A DNA stretch of 64,000 nucleotides. Origin: Prinia subflava. Lineage: Eukaryota; Chordata; Aves; Passeriformes; Cisticolidae. Below the pieces are notes generated by a model that worked only from the letters and a program-made list of their open reading frames with translations, was not told where the DNA came from and ran no database searches. The stretch is from contig NC_086247.1 of NCBI RefSeq assembly GCF_021018805.1, forward strand, positions 145,843,378-145,907,377, given 5' to 3'. Of this stretch, positions 12,058 through 23,900 are shown in pieces (within the stretch, counting starts at the first letter, position 1; each line of letters opens with the position of its first letter). A program made the position numbers and the translations under genes.

Positions 12058-12117
12058 TTTGGGGTGGCACTTTTTTTTTTTTTTTTTTTTTTTTTTAATC
12101 TTGATTGCTTTCACACA
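12040..12117 (+). repeat. unclassified dispersed repeat, copy B
   Basis: This is the reverse-oriented partner of 8692-8750. It shares the 19-mer TATTTGCATTACTTTGGGG and the end block TTGCTTTCACACA, with a 26-bp T run expanded between them. It sits between the body and the tail scrap of a minus-strand CR1, suggesting insertion into, or rearrangement at, that CR1's 3' region. Confidence 0.6.
12071..12096. repeat. poly(T) tract, 26 bp
   Basis: An uninterrupted T run inside repeat copy B. The sister copy at 8.7 kb has only a mixed A/T stretch at the same place, so the run expanded in this copy. Confidence 0.95.
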
Positions 12118-12905
12118 GCCCCAGTTCTAATAGCTCTCTCTCTTCGTAGCTTGAGTTTTGTGATCATGGCCCTCCCCTGGACTCACTCCCAAAGGTCCAT
12201 GTCCTTATTTTGGGGGGCTCAGAGGTGGATGCAGCACTGCAGGTGGGGTCTCACAAGGGCAGAGCAGAGAGGCATATCCCCTCCCTCCACCTGCTGGTCA
12301 CACTGCTGGCCATCCAGCCCAGGACACCCTTGGCTTTCTGGGCAGCAGGCACACAATGCTGGCTTGTGTTCTGATTCTCATCAACCAGCACCCCCAGGTT
12401 CTTCTCCCCAGGACTGCTCTCAATCCATTTTCTGCCTAGCCTTTGCTTGTGTTTGGGATCACCCCAGCCCAGTGCAGGACCTTCTACCTGGCCTTGTTGG
12501 ACTTCAGGGGGTTCACCCAATCCCACCCCTGCAGCCTGCCTAGGTCCCTCTGGATGCCATCCCTTTCTTCCAGGGTGTTGACTGCATCACTCAGCTTGGT
12601 GTCATTGGCAAACTTGCTGATGGTGCCTCAGCCCCACCCCGCTGTCTCTGAAAAAATACCAAGTAAACCCAACCCCAGCCCCTGAGGACTAGCACTCTTC
12701 CCTGGCTTCCACTCTTTGAGTACAACCATCCAGCCATTCCTTAACCACTGAGTGCTCCACCCATCAAATCCACGTCTCTCCAGTTTAGAGGCAAGGACGT
12801 TGTGTGGACAGTGTCAAAAGCTTTGCACAGGTTCAGTTGGGTGACACTTGTTGCTCTTCCCTTACCCACCATAAGCCTGGCACAGAAGGCCATCAAATTT
12901 GTCAT

Positions 12906-15900
12906 ACACAGCTACACATGTGGGGATCAAGGGCCAAATTATCTGCTGGCTGGGGATGGACATGGTTGTGCTGACTGCAGCAGAGCTGCTCCAGTTTGCG
13001 GCTGCAGGGAGTCTGTAGGTGGGCAAGGGCAGACACTGCCTCCAGATACCCCAGAATTTCTGCACTGCAGCCTGGTTTTGCTCATTGCCCTTAGCTCTAT
13101 CATTTGCCTTAAGTATAAAAGCTCATAATTCTCAAGGGCGTATTACATCCATTTCCATCATCATTCTCTTTAAATGATGGCAGCAAGAACTCTGTCTTTC
13201 ACTAAGTACAAGCCAAATGTGCCAAATTCCAATTTCACAGTATTTTGTGGTTCAGGAACAAAAGAATCCAACAAATTATCTCATTTGATATCCTGCATAA
13301 GATGCAGAGAACAGAAAACAGAGCCTGAGACTCCTGCATTGACGGGGAACTGATTAATTGGGATAAGCCCAAATGATCCCCACAATTTCTAGGAAGCAAT
13401 GGAAGAAGAAGGATCCTGACTTTTGTAATTTGACCTCATGGAAAATACCTACCCAATCCCAAAATCTGGAAATCAGCATGACGTGAGCTCATGAGCCAGG
13501 AGTGCTGGTCAACACTCAGGAAAGGATGATTGCACATGTCACCTGGGAGCACTATGCTGTCCCATCTGGGGGGCTTTCTTTATCTGTGGGGTAAATTCTT
13601 TACATTCCACATGTGTTTATGTGGGTTTTTTTGTGTATGCACACAATTCTTTACCAAAGAGAAATTCCCTCCTTGCTCCCTGAAGCCTGAAGTGCAATGT
13701 TTGTTGTTATTTGAAATAGTTTCATTTGTCCAAAATAACACTGGGGACAATCCAGAGCTTGTCCTCTGCATGGATCATGGATGGAAAACAGGAGATTACA
13801 TAAACTCAAGGCCAGCAGAGATCACCACAACCACCCCATACTTCTGACCATGCTGTCTGTGACACCCTGATGAGGAGGGGACAGTTCTGCTGAGTGGCCT
13901 TCACTGCTAAAAAAAGAGATGAGACTTCTATTTCTTCTCATCAAATGGTGGCAAATATCATAAGCTGCCCCAGCACTAACAGACTCATCCTAAATGTTAC
14001 ACCAGGAAGCTAAAAAAGATCTTTCAAATGCACAGCATGAACACTAACATAAAAGTAGAAGATGTGGTTAATGGTATTGGCTGGCCTAAGAGGAAGAGAG
14101 AGACCTACAGAGGTTTATTTATTGCTCTAAGTGTTAACAAAGTTTGAAATCAAGGTGGTTTATGGTTAAAGACAACAAGTAGGTTAATTTTTGCTCACTG
14201 GATCCAACTATATAATGCAAGGTTAACTCACTGACCTCACCTCAAAGACATTATGTATTTAATTTTCAAGGCACAACTGCATGTTACATGATGACTAATA
14301 AGATCATCAATGTTGTCTTTTATTTTTGGACTGAAACCTTTAAAAGAAGAGAAACATCTGATCTCTGAGAAGGTGTGATCTATGCCTGCACTCATGCATT
14401 CATATATTATTTATCTTGATCTACAAATGAAGTCTTATAATGGGGTCCATGGAGGAAAATAAGAGCCATTTGTACTACCTTTCATCATAAATGTTTATAT
14501 AGAGTCACCTCTGTCTGACCACAGAGCAGACATCTCAGTCCTGAAACTACACCTCCTCTCGGGAAGAAGCACTAATCATTCTCACTGCTGCAGAATGTCA
14601 GGTTCCTATTGTGACCTAAACTTGCTGCTTCACACTCTCCAAACTCTCTTCAAGCTCTCCTTCCTCCTCACAGATGATGTAGCCACTACCCCTGTCCATG
14701 ACTGCTGTTAGATCTCGAAGCATAGGCCTCCTAATCCCTGCTCTGAACTGATCCACACAAACAGAACTCAGGATCTTTGTTGCTGAATAGCTGTTAAAAA
14801 ACTGGTTACAAATCTCTGATAAAGCCCTTTGGCACAGGAGAAAAACAAAGATGAAATAATGTCCCAGTGACAAAGGTTGAGTGCTGAATCATGAGAAATT
14901 CCCATGCAATCAAACACCCAAGCCTGCCTCTTCCAGGTGTAGTACTGAGATGCTGGCCTCTGAAAATTCAGCAGGTTGGATTCACTGCACAGGTGATGAA
15001 CTCTAAACAGGAAAATGATAAGAAAATTGATAATGATGGCACTGTTGGACAGGCGTGTGATGCAATGAAGAGAAGGTTTCAGCTTCTGGCTAATTTGTAG
15101 GCAAATGAGTTTCACTGTTCTGCCTGAAAGCTGAAGAGCTGTTGTGACACCACAGTCACCATACAGTTAAGGTCTGGAATGTGATGATCTGGTGAGTTAA
15201 GAAAAACTTTTTGATTAGCCATGCTTTGCACCTGGAATTTAAACCAGGGACTGGATAAGAAATAGTGCTGGATGTGCTTTGGAGATAAGGACTCACTCAC
15301 CATGCCAATAGGGTTCTTTTTGTTGCTGTTGTTACTTTATTTCTCTTGTGGCGTTTGTTCCAATTCAATTAAAATAATAGAAGATAATTTTAAAGACATA
15401 TCTATCTTATTGAAACTTGAGAGACAAAAGGATTGGCAAAGAGTTTCAGATCTTTCTGAAAAAAAATACAACCAGTAAATTTGCAGTAATTAAGCAGTTT
15501 TGTACCGTGTGGTCAAAGGGAAGACAAAAAATGGCTATGCCTGAAGAAGAAAAGGACAGCTCTGTTTGGGTGGGGAAAAAAAGAGGATGAGATGCAGAAA
15601 TGTAGCAGAACTATTTTCATGATCAGTGTCAAAGGAGAATCTTGTTTGTAGCCTGGGAAGATGGGCAGCATGAAAAACTAATGTTTTTCACAGCTGGATA
15701 GGCACCGTGGGGGAAGAAAAGCAGAACATTCACAATTTTCTGTTTACTTGTAAAATTCTGTCCCTAGTTTTTCAGCTTAGTCAATGTCTCTAAGAAGGCT
15801 TCAGGGATGAAAAATCAAGACAGCTGTTGCCAAGAACTGTGTGCAGAAAGGGGCCAGGCCTGCAGGATCAGGGGATGCTGAGCCTGCCAGAAGGTGTGTG

Positions 15901-17179
15901 CTGCTGTGAGATGCCACACACCTGCCTGTGGCCTCTGGAAATGACAGCAAGCCAGACAAGCACTGGTAAATGGTGGCACACAGAACGAGGCAAGGAATTT
16001 AGAGGGATTTTTTTACCTCATATTTGGGAGTGAGGGAGCTCTGCTGAGATACAGCACGCAGGTTTTGTCTGTTATATACATAGCTGGACATGAGAATCAC
16101 AGAGCCATCCACCTGGGCTGTGGCTATGCTGCATATTCCCTGTGCTCATGGAGCACAGCACAGACAATCAAGGCCCATCCAAGGATTTTAGACAAGCCTA
16201 GAATTCCTCTAGACTAGAGGTGAAGTATTGCCTTTGATTCACTCAGAACAAGATGCTGGAGGCTCAGGAAAAAGTGAAACACCCAAGTCCCTACCACTAT
16301 CTGCATCACTGCAGCTGACAATCTGCCTGTTTGAAGGCTGTCCAGAAGAGGTGTGCACAGCAGGATCCAGTCCCACAGGCCACTTTAATGCAGCCTGTCA
16401 CTGCCAGTCCTCACTCCCAGCATGTAAGAGAAACACAGGAAGCCATTCCACTTACGTATAAAGAGAAGTAACTGCTACACACACCCCAAAAAAGCTAATT
16501 CTTGAGCCCATGTTGTCTCTTCTGTACTCCCTTCCCTTGTTCTCTGAAGAGCTCTCCTCTCTCCTGACCCACACCTCACTCTCTTTTTCTCCCACCTGGA
16601 TGTTCTCCTGCACCATCCCAAAGTCTGTGAGAAGCAGACACTGTGCTGTTGCCTGACGTTTTTTAGGAGGCTCCTTTCAACCCCAGTGTATCATTTCATT
16701 ATGAATTCACAGTGTATCTAGAAACAATCCCTTTTCATGCCCACGGTCCTTCCAGGGAAGTTACTCTGAATGTCCAAACTGTATCAGCCTGGACCTGAAA
16801 ACAGTTTCTATAAAAGGCCAAAATCTATTGGGAGATGAAGGAGAGCTCACAGCTTTGGTTATAAAATCCATTTTGTTTCGGAAGTGACAACTAAACAGGC
16901 TTGGCTGTACCAGCAAACTAGAAAATCTAAGCAAGCATGCAATAGGTGTATAGCAAGAAGGAAAAAGAATACCCCCAAGGCACAGTGTGCAGCAAGAATA
17001 CCTAGAAAGTGGAACAAAAGTGTGGCTTTGCAGGTGGCCAAGTTAAACCCATTATGGCTGTTCCCATATTGCACTTAGATCCCTAATGTTTCCTACAAGG
17101 TCCTTCAGTGGCTGTTTAGGGAAAGTGAACACTTGTGGGTAAAGAAATTCTTGTGTGAGCCAGTAACTAGACAAAAGGG
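12906..17179. other. unique intergenic sequence
   Basis: No coding exon, RNA gene or repeat family is recognised. Translated frames stay below 116 codons. The interval 16860-17180, just left of the old LINE relic, could be its more decayed 5' part, but I cannot align it. Confidence 0.45.
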
Positions 17180-17900
17180 GGAAAAGAGAGTAGGAATGTA
17201 TGGTCATGTTTTACCATGGTGGGAACTATCAGTGGAGTTTCACAGAGAGCCATCCTGGGGCCTCTGCTCTCCAAAATATTAATAAACAACCTGGAAAAGG
17301 AGCTGAGAAGTAACATGACTAAAAGAACCTCCCAACAACTGAAAAAACCACCACGAAAATTAAAAGCAAAAACTAATTATGATGTATGGCTGAAGGTTTT
17401 TATGTTAATTACTGACCAGTTGATAAAAACAGTCAAATGGAATTTATTTGATAATTGAAGATAGTAGATATAAAGAGAAACCATTGTAAATATAAGAAAA
17501 GGATAGTGTCATATAAATGAGTTACTGTTCAAGAAAGGGGCTATCAAGGAAGGGTGTCACATAAAAATATCAAGATGCGGATTTAAAACAAAATAAATTA
17601 TTATTATTATTTTCACATGCTGCATAACTAAACTGCAGAACTCAATGCCACAGGATGTTGTAGGGGCCAAAAGTATAAATGGGCTCAAAAAGCAATTAGA
17701 CAAATTCCTGGCTGAAAAATTCATGGAGCGTTACAAAACGCAAAGATGCAGATACAATCTCTGGCTCACGGTGCCCCTAAGGCACAGACTGCTGGGAGGG
17801 TGTGCCAGAATAAAGTATCCCTCTACTGTTGCTCTGCTTTTACACTATTCCCCGAAATATCTGCTGCAGGCCATTGTCAGCAGCACTGGGCTGAGGAGGG
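17180..17900 (+). mobile_element. ancient L3/CR1-like LINE relic
   Basis: A much more diverged non-LTR element than the CR1 copies elsewhere. Near 17230-17320 the translation retains the reverse-transcriptase block 'SGVSQRAILGPLLSKILINN', compared with the family pattern SGVPQGSxLGPxLFxIxIND. From about 17620 the 3' part encodes remnants such as 'MPQDVVGAKSINGLKKQLDK', matching the L3/CR1 end pattern (LP..V..AxSxxxFKxxLDKF). It closes with a 'CTGCAGGCCATTGTCAGCAG..ACTGGGCTGAGG' type stretch, typical of L3-type 3' ends. The interval 17320-17620 is AT-rich and degenerate, with deletions or insertions. Strand is clear; subfamily is not. Confidence 0.7.
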
Positions 17901-20900
17901 ATTTCTGCAGCCACAGCTACGGGAATAGGTAGTTACTCATAAAGTTAAGGAAGAAAAAATAGGAGCTGAATCCAGCTGAAAAAAAAATGAGTCAGAGAGG
18001 ATTTGTCAGTCATAAGGTAAAAAGATATTGCAATAGAAGAAGTATCAGTTTTAGCATGGGCTGATCAATGTAAGATAAAGGGTATCAGTCTTGTACTGTC
18101 AAATAGAAAGGAGGCTACACACTCACTGGCTTGTGAGGCTTCTGGGGCCATAAACCACATTAAGAAATGAAATCCACACAGAAATGCTTTCTAAGACATC
18201 ATTTAGTAAAAGACATAAACCCAATCTGTGCAGTTGTATATGTCATTGATATATTTCTAGCAGCTTACCTTGTTTTTCACCAGAATTCAAGAAACGCCAT
18301 TTGTATTTAAATGATAGCAGAAACGGTAAATTGTTTCATCTGGGAGTTTAATAAATGGTTTGCCCTAGTTTGTCAGAGTTTGCTGTAATTTTACGTGACT
18401 GGCCAGATAAATTTGCTGGAAATGATCAGATAGAGGAGATTGGCACAGCAGAGGAATTCCAACAGAAGCACAGAGTTAATGAATTCCCACCCATGTCCAG
18501 ACACGTGGATGGGGAGAAGGCCAGGCAGGAGCACCCAGCTGGGCTCCTCTGAACTGAGCACACCAGTTCTGGTGATCCCCTTCCCACTGGTGACTGCATC
18601 CACGGGGGAGTGGCTGAGACTGGGGAGAAACTACCTGTGTCCAGCCCCTCTGAGCACGTGAGAGGTTAAAAGACATACCACAAAGCAAATTATTATGACA
18701 CAAAAAATAATTTGTGTAGTGGATAAGCTACATAAATATGCTAGTGTTAAAAAACAGTTCAGGGAATGAACCCACCAAGGCACTGTAGCAGTCTCCATTC
18801 ATCTTGGAGGAGCTGCTAAAAACTTGAGTGCATCCTCAGAGGTGCAGGGACCGTGGTGGTGGGCTGAGAAGGTGTCCTGGACTCTGCAGAGACACCACCT
18901 CCTGTGCTGGGGCTGGACAAGGTGCACATCAGCTCTCCATGGGCCATGGCTTGACCTTCCTTCTCCCTGTTACAGTCAATCCAAACTGAAAGCAATTGCT
19001 GGGTTTTAAAGCACCTCACTAACCTCTTCAGCAAGGAGTTAACTTCTTTTTAAGTTCACAAGTCTGCTATTCCCCTGAAGTTACACACCTAGAAAGTCTT
19101 CCTAAAGTTAATGGATTTGAAGGGGAAAAAATGCCCTGAAGTGCAGACGATTTCTGGTTATCCTGATTGTCTGTGCTCTGCAAATCAATGCACTTGAATC
19201 TGGTCGAATCTACAGCCAGACAGGCTGGGAAAAAAAAATAAATCCAGCAGGAGTTTGAACGTCTTTCATACATCTTAATAGGGACATTATGCTTAAACCC
19301 CTTTGTGACCATTTAAGTGATAAGACCATTAGAACCAGTGAGTGGCAAAAACAGCTCTCATAAGGAAAATGCATCTTAAGTATCAAGTGGATACAGTGTT
19401 AATCTTAAATACAAGCATTCTTCCACAAAAATTCACAAAATTCACAAAAATTGCTGGTCCCAGGTTGCTGTCTGGGCATAATTTATTGGTTTTTCCTAGT
19501 GAGTTTTGGTGAAATGCAAAGACTTCTACAAGGACAAGAATCTTGTGTTTACAGAAAAAAAGGAGTATAATAGAGTTTTTTTCATTTTCCTCCTGCATAT
19601 TTGGATTTCTCCTGCACACAGTCTATGACTCTCAGCTACAGGCTATGACTGATCCCTTGACAACTCTAGTCTCTGCGATAAATTGTTCAAAGTCAGACCT
19701 GGGGCTGTGTCAGTTCCTAGAATATCAGGGTTTTATATCTTCTCTAGCCTCATTTTAAATTTAAATGATAACAAATGCAATCTGACCCCAGATGGAACAG
19801 AACATTTTTTTTTATATCAGATTGGTGTTTTTGCTAATATGACTTTGGTAAGGATCTCAAACCCCAAACAGTCTCAAACAGTTTCAAATCTCAAACAATC
19901 AGTTATGCTGAATCCCTACATACTTCCTCAGAGGAAGATGAGCCAGGAGCCACCATGGAAATTATGCACAATGCCAACAAGAGGCAGGCATTTCCTTGCA
20001 GGGAAGCAGTGCCATGTTCTTCTGGGCACATCTTTTCCCACTTTTGTCCCCAGTTCTTCTCATTCTTTCTGACTTGGTTTTACCACATGCTTTATATATT
20101 TATATTGATTGTATTGGCTGGGAGATTTAAATCATGATTTTATTGTTTTGGGTTTTTTTATTTGCACATCTACTATTGCAGTTTGAAAACACTGTATAAT
20201 CTATGCTCTTCCTCAAATTTCAGTGTGGCAGGACTCAGACCCAAAAAGCAGACTATTCCTTTGTTCTTCTCCCACACTCTCCTTTTCTCGAAAAGAAAGG
20301 ACTGTAAAATACTTTACAGCAGGCTGGGCCCACACCTCTCTTGTTTGGAAGAGGCTGGAGACAACAAACCTCACAGAGAGTGGAGAACAAACCTGACCAT
20401 GCATGGCAGAGACTCCTCTGATTTTGTGGGCAAAGGGAAATGTCCTGTGGCTTGTGCTCCACAGTGACATGGCTGATGGTCTGAGCTGGCAAAGAACTTC
20501 TATCAAACACTGTTTGAATTTACAAACCTTTTTCTCTGGTCTTTAAATGTAGTTCTTGTCTGTCACTAATTCCTTTCCTGTTTTCAACCAAAGGAAAGCC
20601 TTGTGCCACGAACAAAGGGGAAAGAGATGCCACATATTGGTAGCCAAGATAAGGTACCAGTATTTAAACAACATCAAATGCTCAGTCCAGACAAAGAGGG
20701 ATATCTCTGATGAGTCCAGTGCAAATACACACTCTCACATCTACTGTGGTCATCTACAGAGCCCTTTTGGTTGGATTTTTTCCCTCTTTGACCCCTCATT
20801 ACCTCTTTATTCAGCCTCCCCCAAGCAGAGCATGATGTCTGACTCAAGCTTTTGAACTCTTTGCATGTAAGTAGGTTTCAAAGTAAGCAAACAAGCTCAT

Positions 20901-23900
20901 ACATCCCTTGCCTGTGTAGGTGTGTTCACATATTTTTATTTCTTAAAAACAAAATAAAAACATAATCTGATACAATTAAAGATGTGCTTCAGAGAGTGGT
21001 CTGTGCAGAGAAATGCTTGCACCTGGTATCATAATTTATAGTGTTTAAGAAACAAGCTGGCATTAAAAAAATGAAATGACAACAGAGAAAATAGGATCCA
21101 AAGGTCTCTCCCAAATTACTGAACAATAGAGAATTGGATAAGATCACTCAGGCTATTTTTCTAATATTTTGGAGTAGTAGTTGCCTGCTCGAGCCTTTGA
21201 TCTCATAACTTTGCCAGCTGACAATAGATAAATAAGTGTTACAGACAATACAGCAAGAATGAAAATCAGTGCATTTTCCAGGGAGGCACTGAGATGTGAA
21301 GATTAAATGTGATGTGAGATTAAAGTGTATATGAAGAGCAAATTTTGCTCTCAACTGTCTAAGGAACATGCAGACTTCTGAATATGGCCTGTTGCAGGAG
21401 GATCAGCTAAAATTGTGAATTCAACAAATAGAGATAAAAGCAGTTATACAGAGTGGGTTTTGTTGGTTTATTTTTTTTAATTCCCTAAGCTGATGGGACA
21501 CTTATTTGTTAATCATGACATCCAGTTAATAATGCCAAAGGAAAAGAGCAACTGTACAACAAAGCAACTGAAAACCTATCCTCTCCAGAAAGAAAAAGAT
21601 GGAAAAAGAGACACCCTTTTTATATGTGTTCTTCTGGACTGAATGAAATTAAAGCTCCTCAGGTCTGTAAAGAGTCTCAGAGTCTGGAAAGAGCAGTGAG
21701 GCAGAACTCTGTGAAGCACTGGGCCTGGGGAAGGCTTGGGGGTCCTGAGCCCCCCAGATTCCATTGGTACAGCCACCAGTGTGCCTAAAGGGACCATGGA
21801 GGTTGGAGGTGGGTGTGCAACTACCTCAGCATCCTTTCCAGAAATGTTAAGAGCCACAGATGAAGCAAATGGGAGATGGTTGCAAAAGGCCACAGAGTAC
21901 TCCCAAAGCCACCATGATTTTGCAGTAAAGGAGAGATGGGAATCAGCAAGAGAACAGCTGGTAAAACCAACTCTGCTTTCCTGTTTCACTGGCTGGTATA
22001 TGAACTGCAGGCATTGGGCAAGAATAACAGATAGCACTGCCTCCTTGGCTTGGTCAGTGGAGAAATACGTTCTCCTGATGAACCTGCTCAGAGTTTCCTG
22101 TAGGCAGTACTGTGTGTATTGAGGTGAATTAAATAGGCTGAAAGGAATACACCCATACATTTTAGCAGCAGCATAGGAAAACAAACTTTCCTTTTCCTCG
22201 CACCAAATAAACACCAATAACACCCAGAGACAGTATTCAACAAAGACAACAAAATATTCAACAAAGAGTGAGCTGCAGATACCAAGGGCCTAAGACCCTG
22301 GTTTGTCACCCCTGTGGGATTTTGCTGTGTGACTGGAGTTCAACATAGAACTTGGCTCTGAACCAAACCCAAGGCCAGCAGAGCCTGAGTTTGTAGTTTT
22401 TTAAGAGATCCAATCCTGCCATATGTTTACCAGCGATATCATAATTGTCTGTGCATCCTCAGTCTGCTATGGATTTTGCAGCAGCTGTCAATAGCACTCA
22501 TTCACCATGGGCCCGAGATAATTGAAGCACTCCATCTGCTGCAGGGCCACTATTACCAACACGGATACTTGTGTCAGTAACTTACTGAGGAAGGGCCTGA
22601 ACTTGCTCCTAGTGAAAAATCAATGGGAGGATTCCTGTTGGCAGAAGTGGAGGCAGCCCTAACCCTTTCAGTACTGGAAAGCAGAGGCTGCTCAGCCTCC
22701 AATTCCACAGCATTCACCGTGCCCCTGGATCTCTGAATGGTAACAAACACAGGCAAAGTTCTGCTCTGATCACACAGCCTTTGCAAACTGGTCCTGCAAG
22801 GCTCTCTGGAGCACAAATCCCCACTGAGGGAAAGGATAGGTACAGTAGAAAAAAGAACTGAGCTGAAGAAACACATGATGTCAACTCACACGGAAAAGAG
22901 AGGCAGAATTCAAGTTATGCATTCAGTTTAAAGCCCCTGCCTGCATAAACAGTCAGACACGTTTACAGGAAAGTGCTAAAGGAATTAATCTGTTACTCAG
23001 CAACACTAATCAAGACTCCTACCCCATGCAGTTCACAAAGTCCTACATCTGTGCATACCTTTATATTCCTGTTCACAGTCAGCCCCATTCCATCTTCTGT
23101 CTGCTGTACAAACAGAAGGAAAAAACAAGATCTGTGAAAGCAAACTGGCTATTGTGATAAAGCATTATTTTCTCTCACATAAAACCTATATTTTCTATCA
23201 TTTGCAGTTCTCTTTTCTCCTATTCTTATCTACCTATTTTCTTGCAAGTAAGGAAGAAACTTTAGAAAACCAAGGCAAGTTGTGACCTTTTTAACAAAGA
23301 GGAGAAAACAGAACTTGTTGTTGTGCTGTTGTGAGTGCAGATGAGATCAAACTGGAACTTTAAATCAGAACACCCTTGAACTTTCAAGGTCAAGTTCACC
23401 TCTAAAGTTTGCTGCTAAGGCAAGTCAAAGCCTGTGCTCAGATGGATGTGGATAGCTCCTGCTGAGTTCAGGCTGCCCTCCTCAATTGTCACGGTAATAT
23501 TTTTGTTGTGTTTGTTTACTCCAGTGCAGGTTCTCAAGGATCTGACTTCATTTTCATTCTTTCCTGTTCATACACAGTATAAGAAAGGCCACTTTCTCAA
23601 ATATATTTAGGTTCTCTTTGTGCACACAATGACGTAATAGTAGGAAAATGAGAACTTTAGTGGGGACAGCTGTCCCTGAAGTGTCATTTCAATGGCAAAA
23701 AACAAAGAGTGCTGAAGGTTCAAAGAAGATAACACTACAAGGTCTCAAAATACAAAGCAAAACCCAGTGATTTCTCTTTTCATCAGAGGAGCAGAGAAAG
23801 TGAGGGCCTCTTCTTCTGGGCAGTGATTTAGAAATGTTTTGTTGTTTGGTACATTCTAGACCTGAAAGGTTTCAACAGATAGATAGAACTTTTTTTAATT

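Larger units (their letters stand above)
11975..12905 (-). mobile_element. CR1 LINE with RT remnant, minus strand, interrupted
   Basis: Read on the minus strand, the element begins near 12905 with sequence for the RT palm ('KAFDTV..' at about 12790-12825). The 'SGVPQGSVLGPVLF' block is degenerate (about 12640-12700). The catalytic FADD box is changed to FAND at 12601-12612, so the first catalytic aspartate is lost. The C-terminal part (remnants of 'GWGDPKHKQRLGRKWIESSP', then 'NLGVLVDE') runs to about 12250. The body continues with the 'LRPHLQCC'-type block to about 12135. The usual 3' UTR is mostly absent. Only a tail scrap (GGGTTTGGGTTGGAAGG at 11983-11999, a reverse CR1 end) survives, separated from the body by the octamer hairpin, the unclassified repeat and a T run. 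Stops and indels make the copy inactive. Confidence 0.9.

Noticed and set aside
12251..12526. Minus-strand frame resembling a reverse-transcriptase C-terminus as a host gene
   Set aside because: It is the decayed ORF2 of a CR1 retrotransposon with frame breaks and a lost catalytic aspartate. It is annotated as a mobile element.
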